Source: Hyphomicrobiales bacterium (lineage in GTDB: Bacteria; Pseudomonadota; Alphaproteobacteria; Rhizobiales; Rhizobiaceae). From it: a stretch of DNA of 64,000 nucleotides. Position numbers and translations under genes: made by a program. Shown here piece by piece: positions 26,608 through 35,457 of this stretch (position 1 is its first letter; each line of letters begins with the position of its first letter). Location of the stretch: the NCBI GenBank assembly GCA_017305935.1, contig JAFKJU010000006.1, positions 124,001 to 188,000 of the forward strand, given 5' to 3'. The notes under the pieces were generated by a model. It did no database searches. It had not been told where the DNA came from and saw only the letters and a list, made by a program, of their open reading frames with translations.

Positions 26608-27687
26608 TCAGACGATCCGGCCGCGGGCGGCGACGGGCCAGGTTTCGATGCCGTCATGGCCGGCGCCGGTAATTTTCAGCGTATCGACCATGTTGGTGAC
26701 GACGCAGGCGTGGTTGGGGACGATGCGGAGCTTGTCGCCGACCTTCAGGCCGATCGGGCCGGTGCTCACCAGCCGCCCATGCTCTTCCGAAAGCTGGTCG
26801 ATGGCGATGTCGTCGCGGCCGAGCACGTGACCGTAGCCGGAAAGGCCGAGCAGGTCGGAGGTCAGCGTCTTCGAACCCGCGTCGATGATCGCGCGGTCGG
26901 GCGCGGGAACCGAGACGACGGTCGCCAGCACCGTCAGCGCGCAATCCTCCCAGCCGCAGACGCCGCGCGAAACCAGGGAGCGGTCGTTATAGACATAGGT
27001 GCCAGGGCGGTATTCGGTGGTCACCGGGGCCTCCGCCGCATGCATCATCGACGGCGTGCCGCCCGAGGTGATCATCGGCACCGCGATGCCGCGCGCCTCG
27101 ATCAGGTCCTTGGCCGCGCCCATGAAGCGCTCGACGCCCGCCTCTCCTCCAGCCGGCGGATAGGTCATCAATCCGCCGAAGACGAGGCCGGGCGCGGCAT
27201 CGATCACGGCCGCCAGCGCGTCCGCCTCCTCCGGCGTCGCGACGCCGCAGCGGTTCGCGCCTGTGTTGCATTCGACCAGGACGGAAAGCGGCGCGACCTC
27301 GCCGGCAAAGGCGGCGGAAAGGCCGTCGACCACCGTGCGGTTGTCGGCGACGACGCGGAGTTTCACCTTTTTCGCCAGGGCCTTGAGGTGCTCCAGCTTC
27401 TCGCCGCCCAGGATGTTGTAGGTGATCAGCACGTCGCGGATGGCGTCGCTGCCGGCAATCATCGCCTCGGCTTCCGAGACCTTCTGGCAGGTGATGCCGA
27501 TGGCGCCGGCGTCAAGCTGCATCTCGGCGATCGCCGGCAGCTTGTGCGTCTTGATATGCGGGCGCACCGCGATGCCATGCGCATCCGCATAGGCCTGGAA
27601 ACGGGCGATGTTGGACCGGGCGATATCGAGGTCGACCAGGACAGCCGGTGTATCGATGGTGGCAAGGGACGTCTCGGGAAAGGGCAT
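26608..27687 (-). CDS. Metal- and PLP-dependent D-serine dehydratase / D-threonine aldolase family enzyme
   Basis: This 359-residue protein has the alanine-racemase-like PLP barrel at the N-terminus, with Lys46 in VRPHIKTHK, and a C-terminal metal domain with His326 and Cys328 in VPNHACVV. As I recall, fungal and animal D-serine dehydratases hold zinc with a His-x-Cys pair, whereas bacterial D-threonine aldolases have His-x-Asp, so dehydratase activity is the better guess. Product would be a 2-keto acid and ammonia, by way of an enamine. A RidA gene sits in the divergent operon and could remove that enamine. It shares its upstream region with an amino acid importer. Confidence 0.85.
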   Translation of the reverse strand: MPFPETSLATIDTPAVLVDLDIARSNIARFQAYADAHGIAVRPHIKTHKLPAIAEMQLDAGAIGITCQKVSEAEAMIAGSDAIRDVLITYNILGGEKLEHLKALAKKVKLRVVADNRTVVDGLSAAFAGEVAPLSVLVECNTGANRCGVATPEEADALAAVIDAAPGLVFGGLMTYPPAGGEAGVERFMGAAKDLIEARGIAVPMITSGGTPSMMHAAEAPVTTEYRPGTYVYNDRSLVSRGVCGWEDCALTVLATVVSVPAPDRAIIDAGSKTLTSDLLGLSGYGHVLGRDDIAIDQLSEEHGRLVSTGPIGLKVGDKLRIVPNHACVVTNMVDTLKITGAGHDGIETWPVAARGRIV

Positions 27688-27776
27688 GGGAACCTCGGGA
27701 TCAACAGGGCAAACGGCTAGCAGGACAGCGCTTCGGATTGGCCGGCAGGGGCATGGCTTTTATCGGCGAAGGTCTA

Positions 27777-27848
27777 TTGACAATTCATTGACCAGGGCGC
27801 TGATTATGTCAATCCAATAAAACGGACTCATGTCCGCTATACTGGACA
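27777..27848. promoter_or_regulatory. Divergent control region with repeated GGAC half-sites
   Basis: TTGACA at 27777-27782 and its inverse TGTCAA at 27807-27812 could be -35 boxes facing each other, but no good -10 is seen for either. Downstream, GGAC (27824-27827), GTCC (27832-27835) and GGAC (27844-27847) alternate; the last two are part of a perfect TGTCC-8-GGACA repeat. This is a likely operator for the IclR regulator encoded at the end of the plus-strand operon. Confidence 0.4.
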
Positions 27849-27880
27849 ACTGGGAAAGTTTCATCCAAAGGGGAACGTCA

Positions 27881-28718
27881 ATGACCATCTCTTTCCGCGC
27901 CGGCGCGCTGTCGCTGGCCGCCGCCCTCCTCATCTCGTCGCCGGTTTTCGCCGAAGGCAGCAAGCTCGATGCGGTTCTCGCCCGAGGCCACCTCGTGCTC
28001 GGCACCGGCAGCACCAACGCGCCCTGGCACTTCAAGAGCGCCGACGACAAGCTGCAGGGTTTCGACGTCGACATGGGCCACATCATCGCCAAGGCGCTGT
28101 TCGGCGATCCCGACAAGATCGAGTTCGTCAACCAGTCCTCGGGCGCGCATTCCCAACATCACCACCGACAAGGTCGACATCACCTGCCAGTTCATGACGG
28201 TGACCGGCGAGCGCGCCCAGCAGATCGCGTTTACCATTCCCTATTATCGCGAAGGCGTCGGCCTGATGCTGAAGGCGGACGGCAAATATGCCGATTACGC
28301 GGCGCTGAAGGCCGCCGGCTCCTCGGTCACGATCTCGGTGCTGCAGAACGTCTACGCCGAGGCGATGGTGCATGCCGCACTTCCCGAGGCCACAGTCGAC
28401 CAGTATGATTCCGTCGACCTGATCTACCAGGCGCTGGAATCCGGCCGCGCCGACGCGGTCGCCACCGACCAGTCGTCGCTGGCCTGGTACATGACCCAGA
28501 ATCCCGGCCGCTACAAGGATGCCGGCTATGGCTGGAACCCGCAGACCTATGCCTGCGGCGTCAAGCGCGGTGACCAGGACTGGCTGAACTTCGTCAACAC
28601 CGCCCTCCACGAGGCGATGACCGGCGTCGAGTTCGATTTCTACGCCAAGTCCTACAAGACCTGGTTCGGCAAGGATCTCGCCCCGCCGCAGATCGGCTTC
28701 CCGGTCGAGTACAAGTAA
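27881..28718 (+). pseudogene. Amino acid ABC transporter binding protein, frameshifted
   Basis: The ATG at 27881, preceded by AAGGGG, opens a protein with a signal peptide (SLAAALLISSPVFAEG) and the normal first lobe (GFDVDMGHIIAKALFG) up to EFVNQSSG. At about 28139-28150 the frame breaks; the family sequence resumes in the third frame as IPNITTDKVDIT and continues to PPQIGFPVEYK. The span is one base longer than a multiple of three, so one base was gained or two lost. If real, the protein ends early near 28408 and is inactive; if a sequencing error, it is a normal protein of about 278 residues. All other genes of the importer are intact. Confidence 0.85.
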
Positions 28719-28755
28719 TCCACGGAGGAGCGGGGCACTCCCCGCTCCGACGCCC

Positions 28756-28804
28756 TGAAGCATTTCCAGGAAAAGTGGATACCGGTTTTCCGTTCGGAAA
28801 TGCG
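28756..28804. repeat. Extragenic palindromic element, copy 1
   Basis: A 49-base element begins TGAAGCATTTCC and ends GGAAATGCG, with a pyrimidine-rich centre. Copy 2 at 30942-30990 has the same length and about 80 percent the same bases by eye. Elements of this style are common between genes in rhizobia. It lies between the broken binding-protein gene and the first permease and can form a hairpin in the mRNA. Confidence 0.75.
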
Positions 28805-28831
28805 AAAATGCCCTGAAGGGATGGCCCGCCC

Positions 28832-29494
28832 ATGGGTTACACGCTCAATTTCGCCGCCGTCTGGCGCAACTTCGATTTCCTGCTGAGCGGCCTTGCCCTC
28901 AGCCTCGGCCTTGCCGTGATTTCCATCCTCATCGGCGCGGCGATCGGCCTCGTCACCGCCTTCGCGCTGACCGCGAAGAACCGGTTCGCCAGTGCTCCAG
29001 CCCGGATTTACGTGACGGTCATCCGCAACCTGCCGATCCTGGTGTTGGTGCTGTTTGCCTATTTCGCGCTGCCGCAGATGGGTTTCCGCATCGGCAAGAT
29101 CCAGAGTTTCGTGGCGGTGCTGTCGATCTATTCCGGCGCCTATCTGGCGGAAGTGTTTCGCGCCGGCCTTCTGTCGATTCCGCGCGGACTGACCGAAGCG
29201 GGGCTTGCCATCGGGTTGACGCCGATGCAGATCCGCGGCTCGATCATCGCCCCCCTGATGTTCCGCAACGTGCTGCCTTCGCTGTCGTCGACGGTCATCT
29301 CGCTGTTCAAGGATACGTCGCTGGCCGCCGCCATCGCCGTGCCGGAACTGACCTTTGCGGCGCGCAAGATCAACGTCGAAAGCTTCCGCGTCATCGAGAC
29401 GTGGATGGTCACCTCGGCGCTTTATGTCGTCACCTGTTTCCTCATTGCCGCCATCATGCGCTTCGTCGAGCGCCGGCTGGCCCTGCCGAGGTAA
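28832..29494 (+). CDS. Amino acid ABC transporter permease (HisM/GlnP type) 1
   Basis: This 220-residue inner-membrane protein has the polar amino acid permease pattern: an N-terminal helix LSGLALSLGLAVISILIG, the VIRNLPILVLVLFAYFALPQ segment, and the coupling loop LTEAGLAIGLTPMQIRGSII. It forms the channel with the next permease. It starts 113 bases after the binding-protein gene, with the palindromic element between. Confidence 0.92.
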   Translation: MGYTLNFAAVWRNFDFLLSGLALSLGLAVISILIGAAIGLVTAFALTAKNRFASAPARIYVTVIRNLPILVLVLFAYFALPQMGFRIGKIQSFVAVLSIYSGAYLAEVFRAGLLSIPRGLTEAGLAIGLTPMQIRGSIIAPLMFRNVLPSLSSTVISLFKDTSLAAAIAVPELTFAARKINVESFRVIETWMVTSALYVVTCFLIAAIMRFVERRLALPR

Positions 29495-29500
29495 GCGCCC

Positions 29501-30160
29501 ATGGCTCCTTCCTTTCTCGAACAACTCTGGATCGCCCGCTATGTCATTCTCAGCGGTCTCGGCATGTCGATGTCGATCTCGGCCCTGGCGATCATCGCCG
29601 GCTCGGTCGTCGGCGTCTTCGTCGGCCTGGCGCTGGTTTATGGCGGCGGTGTGCTGCGCTTCTTGGTGCGCGCCTATACCGACATCATCAGGGGCACGCC
29701 GGTGCTGGTGCTGGTTCTCGCCAGCTATTATGTCTCGGCGGCGGTCGGCCTCGATCTCGGCCCGTTCTCGGCCGGCGTCCTGGCGCTCGCCATCTTCTGC
29801 TCCTCGCATGTCGGCGAGATCGTGCGCGGCGCGCTGCAGGCGATTCCCAGGGGCCAGACCGAGGCCGCCAAGGCGATCGGCCTGACCTTCAACCAGACCT
29901 TCACCTCCGTGCTCTGGCCGCAGGCCATGCGCCAGTGTCTGCCGGCCTGGGTCAATACGGCCGCCGAAATGGTCAAGGCCTCGACGTTGCTCTCGGTCAT
30001 CGGCGTGGCGGAACTGCTCCTGCGCACGCAGGAGATCATCTCGCGCAACTTCATGAGCCTGCAATTCTATTTCCTGGCGGGCGCGCTGTATTTCATCGTC
30101 AACTTCGGCATCGAGCGGTTCGGCAAATATGTCGAGCGCAAGACCGTCCTGCCGACCTGA
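29501..30160 (+). CDS. Amino acid ABC transporter permease (HisM/GlnP type) 2
   Basis: The 219-residue permease has the same family layout, with [17 protein letters not shown] and the coupling loop [20 protein letters not shown]. It begins six bases after its partner and ends 13 bases before the ATPase gene. Confidence 0.92.
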   Translation: MAPSFLEQLWIARYVILSGLGMSMSISALAIIAGSVVGVFVGLALVYGGGVLRFLVRAYTDIIRGTPVLVLVLASYYVSAAVGLDLGPFSAGVLALAIFCSSHVGEIVRGALQAIPRGQTEAAKAIGLTFNQTFTSVLWPQAMRQCLPAWVNTAAEMVKASTLLSVIGVAELLLRTQEIISRNFMSLQFYFLAGALYFIVNFGIERFGKYVERKTVLPT

Positions 30161-30173
30161 GGAGGCTATTGCG

Positions 30174-30944
30174 ATGGCCAAAACCATTCTCGACATCAAG
30201 GGCCTGCGCAAGACCTACGGCCAGAACGAAGTCCTCAAGGGCGTCGACTGTGCCGTCGGCGAAGGCGAGGTCATTTCCATCATCGGCTCTTCCGGCTCCG
30301 GCAAGACGACCATGCTGCGCTGCATCAACATGCTGGAGGAATTCCAGGGCGGCACGATCAGCCTCGACGGCGAGGAGATCGGCTACCATGTCGACGGCGG
30401 CAATCGTCGCCGCAAGAGCGAGAAGGAAATTGCCCGCCAGCGCGCGCTGACCGGCATGGCCTTCCAGCAGTTCAACCTCTTCCCGCATATGAGTGCGGCC
30501 GAAAACGTCATGCTCGGCCTGATCAAGGTCAAGAAGATGGCCAAGCCGGAAGCGCGCGCCATCGCCGAAAAATGGCTGGATCGCGTCGGCCTCGCCGCCC
30601 GCACCGATCACTATCCCGGCCAACTCTCCGGCGGCCAGCAGCAGCGCGTGGCGATCGCCCGCGCCATCGCCATGTCGCCGCGGCTGATGCTGTTCGACGA
30701 AGTGACCTCGGCGCTCGATCCGGAACTGGTCGGCGAAGTGCTGCAGGTCATCAAGGGGCTGGCGGCGGACGGCATGACCATGCTGCTCGTCACCCATGAA
30801 ATGCGCTTCGCCTACGAGGTTTCCTCGCGGGTGATCTTCATGAACCAGGGCGTCATCTGCGAGGAGGGCGACCCCAGGGAAATGTTCGTCAAGCCGAAGA
30901 CCGAGCGGCTGGCGGAATTCCTCAAGACCTCAAGCTTCAACTGA
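30174..30944 (+). CDS. Amino acid ABC transporter ATP-binding protein (GlnQ/HisP type)
   Basis: The 256-residue ATPase has [17 protein letters not shown] (Walker A), [15 protein letters not shown] (signature), [15 protein letters not shown] (Walker B and D-loop) and [16 protein letters not shown] in place of DEPT is normal for this subfamily. The start is the ATG at 30174 after GAGGAGG; an upstream in-frame ATG at 30129 lies inside the permease gene. Its stop codon is the first triplet of palindromic element 2. Confidence 0.93.
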   Translation: MAKTILDIKGLRKTYGQNEVLKGVDCAVGEGEVISIIGSSGSGKTTMLRCINMLEEFQGGTISLDGEEIGYHVDGGNRRRKSEKEIARQRALTGMAFQQFNLFPHMSAAENVMLGLIKVKKMAKPEARAIAEKWLDRVGLAARTDHYPGQLSGGQQQRVAIARAIAMSPRLMLFDEVTSALDPELVGEVLQVIKGLAADGMTMLLVTHEMRFAYEVSSRVIFMNQGVICEEGDPREMFVKPKTERLAEFLKTSSFN

Positions 30945-30990
30945 AGCATTTCCAAGAAAAGTGTGAAGCGGTTTCCGTCCGGAAAATGCG
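30942..30990. repeat. Extragenic palindromic element, copy 2
   Basis: It begins with the ATPase stop codon (TGAAGCATTTCC) and ends GGAAAATGCG. It matches copy 1 at 28756-28804 in length and most positions. Placed between the transporter ATPase and the RidA gene, it may set different mRNA levels for the two parts. Confidence 0.72.
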
Positions 30991-31013
30991 ATAGATAGAG
31001 AAAGAGAAAGCAT

Positions 31014-31403
31014 ATGACGATCAAGCGTTACGGCGGCGGTGAAACCGGGGCCGGCGGACAGCCGCTGCCCTTTGCCCGGGCGACCGAGGCCGCAGGCTGG
31101 CTCTATGTCTCCGGCCAGGTGCCGATGGAAAAGGGCGAGATCATTCCCGGCGGCATCGTCACCCAGAGCCGCAAGGCCATCGAGAACATGATTGCCATCC
31201 TGCATGAAGCCGGCTACGGCGTGGAGGATGTGGTGCGCGTCGGCGTCTGGCTCGACGACCCCCGCGACTTCTGGAGCTTCAACGGCGTTTATGCCGAGTA
31301 TTTCAAGGGCAACGCACCGGCCCGTGCTTGCGTGCAATCGCATATGATGGTCGACTGCAAGGTCGAGGTCGATTGCGTGGCGTATCGCGCGGACAGGGCG
31401 TAA
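31014..31403 (+). CDS. RidA family protein
   Basis: The 129-residue protein has the RidA text WLYVSGQVPME, SRKAIENMIAILHEAGYGVEDVV and ACVQSHMMVDCKVEVDCVAY. The usual late arginine is seen as ARACVQ. It would hydrolyse enamines or imines made by PLP enzymes, for example the D-serine-dehydratase-like enzyme encoded divergently. It is distinct from the RidA gene at 4405 and closer to the branch that stands in amino acid operons. Confidence 0.87.
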   Translation: MTIKRYGGGETGAGGQPLPFARATEAAGWLYVSGQVPMEKGEIIPGGIVTQSRKAIENMIAILHEAGYGVEDVVRVGVWLDDPRDFWSFNGVYAEYFKGNAPARACVQSHMMVDCKVEVDCVAYRADRA

Positions 31404-31420
31404 ACACTTCTGGAGGCAGC

Positions 31421-32215
31421 ATGGCCGAGGCCGGCGATACCATATCGCGACGTATGCGGGGACTGGATCGCGCGTTCGAGATCCTCGAATTCCTGCGTGT
31501 GAAGCGCCAGCCGATGCGCCCGAACGAGATCGCCTCGGAAATCGGCGCGCCGCGCTCCTCGGTCTATGAACTCGTCAACCTGCTGCTCGCTCAGGGCATG
31601 CTTGATTATCAAGGCGGCGACGGCCGGGTCTATCTCGGCCGCCGTCTTTACTATCTCGGCACCGCCTATGCTGAACAGTTCGACCTGATGCGCGAATGCG
31701 ACCGCATGCTGGTTCGCCTTGCCGAGGAGACTCGTGAAACGGCGCAGATGTGCCTGCTCGAAGGCAACAAATACACCGTGGCGATGATGCGCGAGGGCAT
31801 CCGCCCGTTCCGTATTTCCTCCAATGTCGGCGAACTCGTCTCCATTCCCTGGACGGCGTCGGGCCGTCTCCTGGTCTCGCATCTCCCGGATGCGGAGATC
31901 CTCGCCCTCATCCCGCCGGAAGATTTCGTATTGCCGAGCGGCCGCCGGCTCGATCCGGCCGAATTCATCGCCGAGGTGCGCAGTGCTACCCGCGACGGCT
32001 ATTTCACCTTCAACAGCGAGGTGGAGAATTTTACCCATTGCTTCGCTGTGCCGGTGCATCAGGCCGATGGCGCCTGCATCGCCACGCTTTGCCTGGTCAC
32101 CCCGCGCGAGGACGGGCTGCGCAATCGCGACCACTATCTCGACAGCCTGCTTGCCGCCGCGCATGAGATTTCCGACAAGCTCGGTTTCAACGTCGCAAGG
32201 CGTCGCGTTTCCTGA
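31421..32215 (+). CDS. IclR family transcriptional regulator
   Basis: The 264-residue protein carries a winged helix (RAFEILEFLRV, then APRSSVYELVNLLLAQGML) and an IclR ligand domain (SIPWTASGRLLVSHL, then VPVHQADGACIATLCLV). The ATG at 31421 follows TGGAGG by five bases; an earlier in-frame ATG lies inside the RidA gene. As last gene of the plus-strand amino acid operon it is the natural regulator of both this operon and the divergent PLP enzyme. Confidence 0.9.
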   Translation: MAEAGDTISRRMRGLDRAFEILEFLRVKRQPMRPNEIASEIGAPRSSVYELVNLLLAQGMLDYQGGDGRVYLGRRLYYLGTAYAEQFDLMRECDRMLVRLAEETRETAQMCLLEGNKYTVAMMREGIRPFRISSNVGELVSIPWTASGRLLVSHLPDAEILALIPPEDFVLPSGRRLDPAEFIAEVRSATRDGYFTFNSEVENFTHCFAVPVHQADGACIATLCLVTPREDGLRNRDHYLDSLLAAAHEISDKLGFNVARRRVS

Positions 32216-32218
32216 GGC

Positions 32219-34705
32219 TCATTGGCCGCCGAGCAGGAAGAAGGCGAAGCCGTAATCGACATCGATGCTACCTCCCGCAATCGTCCGCCCGAGCCTTTGC
32301 AGAAACGCGGCGTTTTCGGCAGGTTCGTCGATCTGGCTGCCGGGGATCGGCGCATCGCTTGATAGCGCCAGCACCAGTTGCGGCCGTGGCTCGCTCTCCG
32401 GCTGCTCGATGCGCTCCACCGTGAAGGAGCCGTGGCTGCCGCTGCGCTGCAGCAGCGAATCCAGCCTGTAGACGATGCCGTCATTGTCGACGAGATAAAG
32501 CACGATCACCTTTTTCGTCAGGTTGCCGAGCGCGCCCTTCAACGCATCGCCGTTCTTCAATTCGTCCCTTTCCAGCGTGATCGACAGGCTGGACGGCCTT
32601 TGCCGCGATAGCCCGCTGAGAAAGCTCGCCACGCCGCATTGGGTCTCGGCGATCTGTCGGCCCTGGATATCGGGGGCGTAGCCGAACGCCTTGATGAAGC
32701 CGGTATCGAGCGTGTCAAAGGGCGCGGCGCTGGCGGCCATGCCCTCGATTTCGATGGTGTTCGGCGAGCTCGTCACCGCATGCGCAAAGAAACAGCCGCC
32801 GGCATCGAAGGCGCTGAGCCAGGCCAGACGCTTGTCGATGGGGCTCACCGATGGTTTGGGAGCGCTGCTGCCCTGCCCGGTCCGCGGCAGCGCCTCCGGA
32901 ATGACGGCTTTTTCTTTTAGCGGAATGACCGCGACCTCTTTCGGAGGCGGAGAGTTAGGTGTCGGGATCGGCGTCGCCACCTCCGGCTCCGGCAGCGGTT
33001 GCACCTGCGCGACCGGCTTGTCGGGAATGGGTTTGAGCGGCAGGTCGGAGATATCCGGTTCTTCAGGTGCGGTGGCGACGATCTCGGGCGCGGATACCGG
33101 CGATTCCGGCTGCGGCGCGATCGGGGGGGCCGTCTCCGGCGTCACCATCGCCGATTGCGGCTCGGGTGCAGGCGGGGTCTCCGCCTGCGCGGAAGGCGTC
33201 GGCGTCACCGGTTCCGGGGCAGGCAAGGTCGGCAAGGTTGGCGGCGGTCCAGGCGGCGCGGCGACGATCTCGGTCGGAGTCTTGTCCAGCCGTTCCTCGT
33301 TCTTTTGTGTGACGCCGGGCGTCGGCGGTTCGGCGGGGGCGGCCTCGATCGACGGCGCCTCGTTTTTTTCCGCGATAACCGGCTGCATGTCGGGAGACGA
33401 GTCCTCCTGCGGGGTTTCCGCAAGCTGTTTTGGCGGGCCGCTGAAATAGCCGAGGCTATAGAGCGCGCCGGCTCCGGCCCCGGCAAGCAACAACAGGGCG
33501 AGCAGGCCATACAGCGGCAGGCGCGAGCGGCCTTTGGCCTGCGGTTTCGGCGGAACGATTGGCGGCGGCTCGGCCGGGCCGGATTCGATGCGGATATGGG
33601 CGAGCGGATCGTGCTCCGGTACCGGCGGCAATACGACGGGTTCGTCGCGCCGAGGCCCGGAGGATCGGTCGTCCTCGGGCCAGCTTTCGTCCGCAGGCCA
33701 GCGACCGGTCTGTGGCGCAACGACGGTCGGTTCCACCGGCGGCCGCGACGACAACGCAGCGGCGGGCGGCGGTGCCGTCGGCGTGGGGGGCACGGTCGAG
33801 GAGGTCGGCGGCAAGGTTTCGCGGGGGAAGGCGGTAGTCGGCGGGCGCGTGGCGTGAGGCAGCGTCTCCTCGCCGGAGCGCAGCCAGTCTGCGATTTCGG
33901 CCATGGAGATCGTCCGCGCGGCAGGATCGGGCTGCAGCATGAGCTCCAGCAACGGGCGCAGTGTGGCGTCGATGTCGGAAAGATCGGGGATGCTGCGGCG
34001 TTTTTCGATCACCTCAAGCGGCGTGCCGTTCATGTCGACGGGGGTTCCGCGCAACGCGTTCACCATCACCAAGGCGAGGCTGTAGACATCCGAGACCTCG
34101 GTCACCTCGCCGCCGAAAAGGCCGAGCTGTTCGGGCGAGACGAAATTGTATTTGCCGGCGAACTTGCCGCCGAGCAGGGTGCCGGCGCCGATATTGGTGG
34201 CGCGGGCGATGCCGAAATCGATGATCTTCGCCGCCCCCACCCGCCCGCCGGGCAGGATGATGTTGTCGGGCGAGATATCGCGGTGGATGACGCCGGCCTT
34301 GTGCGCCGCATCCAGCGCCGAGGCGACTTGCGCGAGCAGAATGCGGGCATCGCCGCTTGCCATCGGCTGGCCGTCGATGACGCCGGCCAGCGACGGGCCA
34401 TCGACATATTCCATCACCAGATAGGGCCGCTGCACCACCGGATCGATGCCGAAGACGCTGTAGCGGACGATGGCCGGATGGTGCAGCGTATTCAGCACCT
34501 TGGCTTCCTTGAAGAACAGGCCGACGACCGTCTCGTCTTTCGCCAGTTCCGCCAGCACCACCTTGATGGCGACGGGATCGCCGGTGGCGATGTTGCGGCC
34601 GCGATAAACCTCGCCCATGCCTCCCGCCGCCAGCCTTTCATCGATGACGAACATGCCGTTCAGCGTCGTGCCGGGGCCAACCTTGGCCGGGATGTCCTCC
34701 GCCAT
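32219..34705 (-). CDS. ppkA: T6SS-associated Ser/Thr protein kinase PpkA
   Basis: The 828-residue product has an N-terminal kinase domain: glycine loop at AAGGMGEVYRG, Lys48 in VAIKVV, HRDISPDN at 141-148, DFG at 163-165. A proline-rich linker (about 285-395) leads to one membrane helix near 396-420 and a second proline- and glutamate-rich stretch in the periplasm. The last 190 residues form a compact domain with a few cysteines that I cannot name. In other T6SS the kinase phosphorylates Fha and so turns on assembly. Its start overlaps the pppA stop as TGATG. It ends the tss operon. Confidence 0.9.
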   Translation of the reverse strand: MAEDIPAKVGPGTTLNGMFVIDERLAAGGMGEVYRGRNIATGDPVAIKVVLAELAKDETVVGLFFKEAKVLNTLHHPAIVRYSVFGIDPVVQRPYLVMEYVDGPSLAGVIDGQPMASGDARILLAQVASALDAAHKAGVIHRDISPDNIILPGGRVGAAKIIDFGIARATNIGAGTLLGGKFAGKYNFVSPEQLGLFGGEVTEVSDVYSLALVMVNALRGTPVDMNGTPLEVIEKRRSIPDLSDIDATLRPLLELMLQPDPAARTISMAEIADWLRSGEETLPHATRPPTTAFPRETLPPTSSTVPPTPTAPPPAAALSSRPPVEPTVVAPQTGRWPADESWPEDDRSSGPRRDEPVVLPPVPEHDPLAHIRIESGPAEPPPIVPPKPQAKGRSRLPLYGLLALLLLAGAGAGALYSLGYFSGPPKQLAETPQEDSSPDMQPVIAEKNEAPSIEAAPAEPPTPGVTQKNEERLDKTPTEIVAAPPGPPPTLPTLPAPEPVTPTPSAQAETPPAPEPQSAMVTPETAPPIAPQPESPVSAPEIVATAPEEPDISDLPLKPIPDKPVAQVQPLPEPEVATPIPTPNSPPPKEVAVIPLKEKAVIPEALPRTGQGSSAPKPSVSPIDKRLAWLSAFDAGGCFFAHAVTSSPNTIEIEGMAASAAPFDTLDTGFIKAFGYAPDIQGRQIAETQCGVASFLSGLSRQRPSSLSITLERDELKNGDALKGALGNLTKKVIVLYLVDNDGIVYRLDSLLQRSGSHGSFTVERIEQPESEPRPQLVLALSSDAPIPGSQIDEPAENAAFLQRLGRTIAGGSIDVDYGFAFFLLGGQ

Positions 34706-35457
34706 CACGCCCACCCCGCCTCGGTTCCGGCATCGAGGAAGCGCACGACATTGACCGTGACATTGTCGCTGCCGCCGCGCTGCAGTGCCGTGTCCACCAG
34801 TTCCTGGCAGATGTCGCGCGCCGGGCGGCCGGTCATGATCTGGCCGATTTCGAGATCGTCGAGATGCGTCGTCAGTCCGTCGCTGCACAGGAGGAAGACA
34901 TCGCCGGCCTGCACGTCGCCATCGGCATAATCGAGATAGGCTGCGTCTGCGATGCCGATGGCATGGGTGATGGCGTTGCGGCGCGGATAGGTTTTCGCCT
35001 CCTCCTCGCTCAGCAGGCCGCGGTCGATCAGATCCTGCACTTCGGAATGGTCGCGCGTCAGCTTGGCCAGCATGTCGCCGCGCAGCAGATAGGCGCGGCT
35101 GTCGCCGGACCAGTAGCAGCGATAGACCTTGCCGAAGGCGAGCAGCCCGACCACCGTCGTGCCGATCGTCTGGCCGCGCTGAAGCGCGGCGGCGTGGATT
35201 TCGGCATTGGCATCGAAGATGGCGGCGCGGAAGGCGGCTTCGAGATCGACGGCGGAACCCGCGTCGAAAGCGCCGGCCTGCAAATGCCGCAGAACGGTCT
35301 CGCTGGCGAAGTCACCCGCCGAATGGCCGCCCATGCCATCCGCCACCACCCAGACGCCGTTGACGGGATCGGCATAGGCGCGGTCCTCGTTGAGCTGTCG
35401 CACCATGCCGACATGCGACAGCACCTCCGTATCGAGGCGAAACAGCGGCCCGGCCAT
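34705..35457 (-). CDS. pppA: T6SS-associated PP2C-type phosphatase PppA
   Basis: This 250-residue metal-dependent phosphatase has the PP2C motifs WVVADGMGGHSAGDFAS, YWSGDSRAYLLR, LLCSDGLTTHL and GGSDNVTVNVV, giving all the metal-binding aspartates. It should reverse PpkA phosphorylation and switch the T6SS off. The ATG at 35457 overlaps the tagF stop as TGATG, and its own stop overlaps the ppkA start in the same way, so the three are coupled. Confidence 0.93.
   Translation of the reverse strand: MAGPLFRLDTEVLSHVGMVRQLNEDRAYADPVNGVWVVADGMGGHSAGDFASETVLRHLQAGAFDAGSAVDLEAAFRAAIFDANAEIHAAALQRGQTIGTTVVGLLAFGKVYRCYWSGDSRAYLLRGDMLAKLTRDHSEVQDLIDRGLLSEEEAKTYPRRNAITHAIGIADAAYLDYADGDVQAGDVFLLCSDGLTTHLDDLEIGQIMTGRPARDICQELVDTALQRGGSDNVTVNVVRFLDAGTEAGWA

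Noticed and set aside
30129-30173. Upstream ATG for the amino acid ABC ATPase
   Set aside because: It lies inside the permease gene; the ATG at 30174 has GAGGAGG and gives the normal N-terminus.
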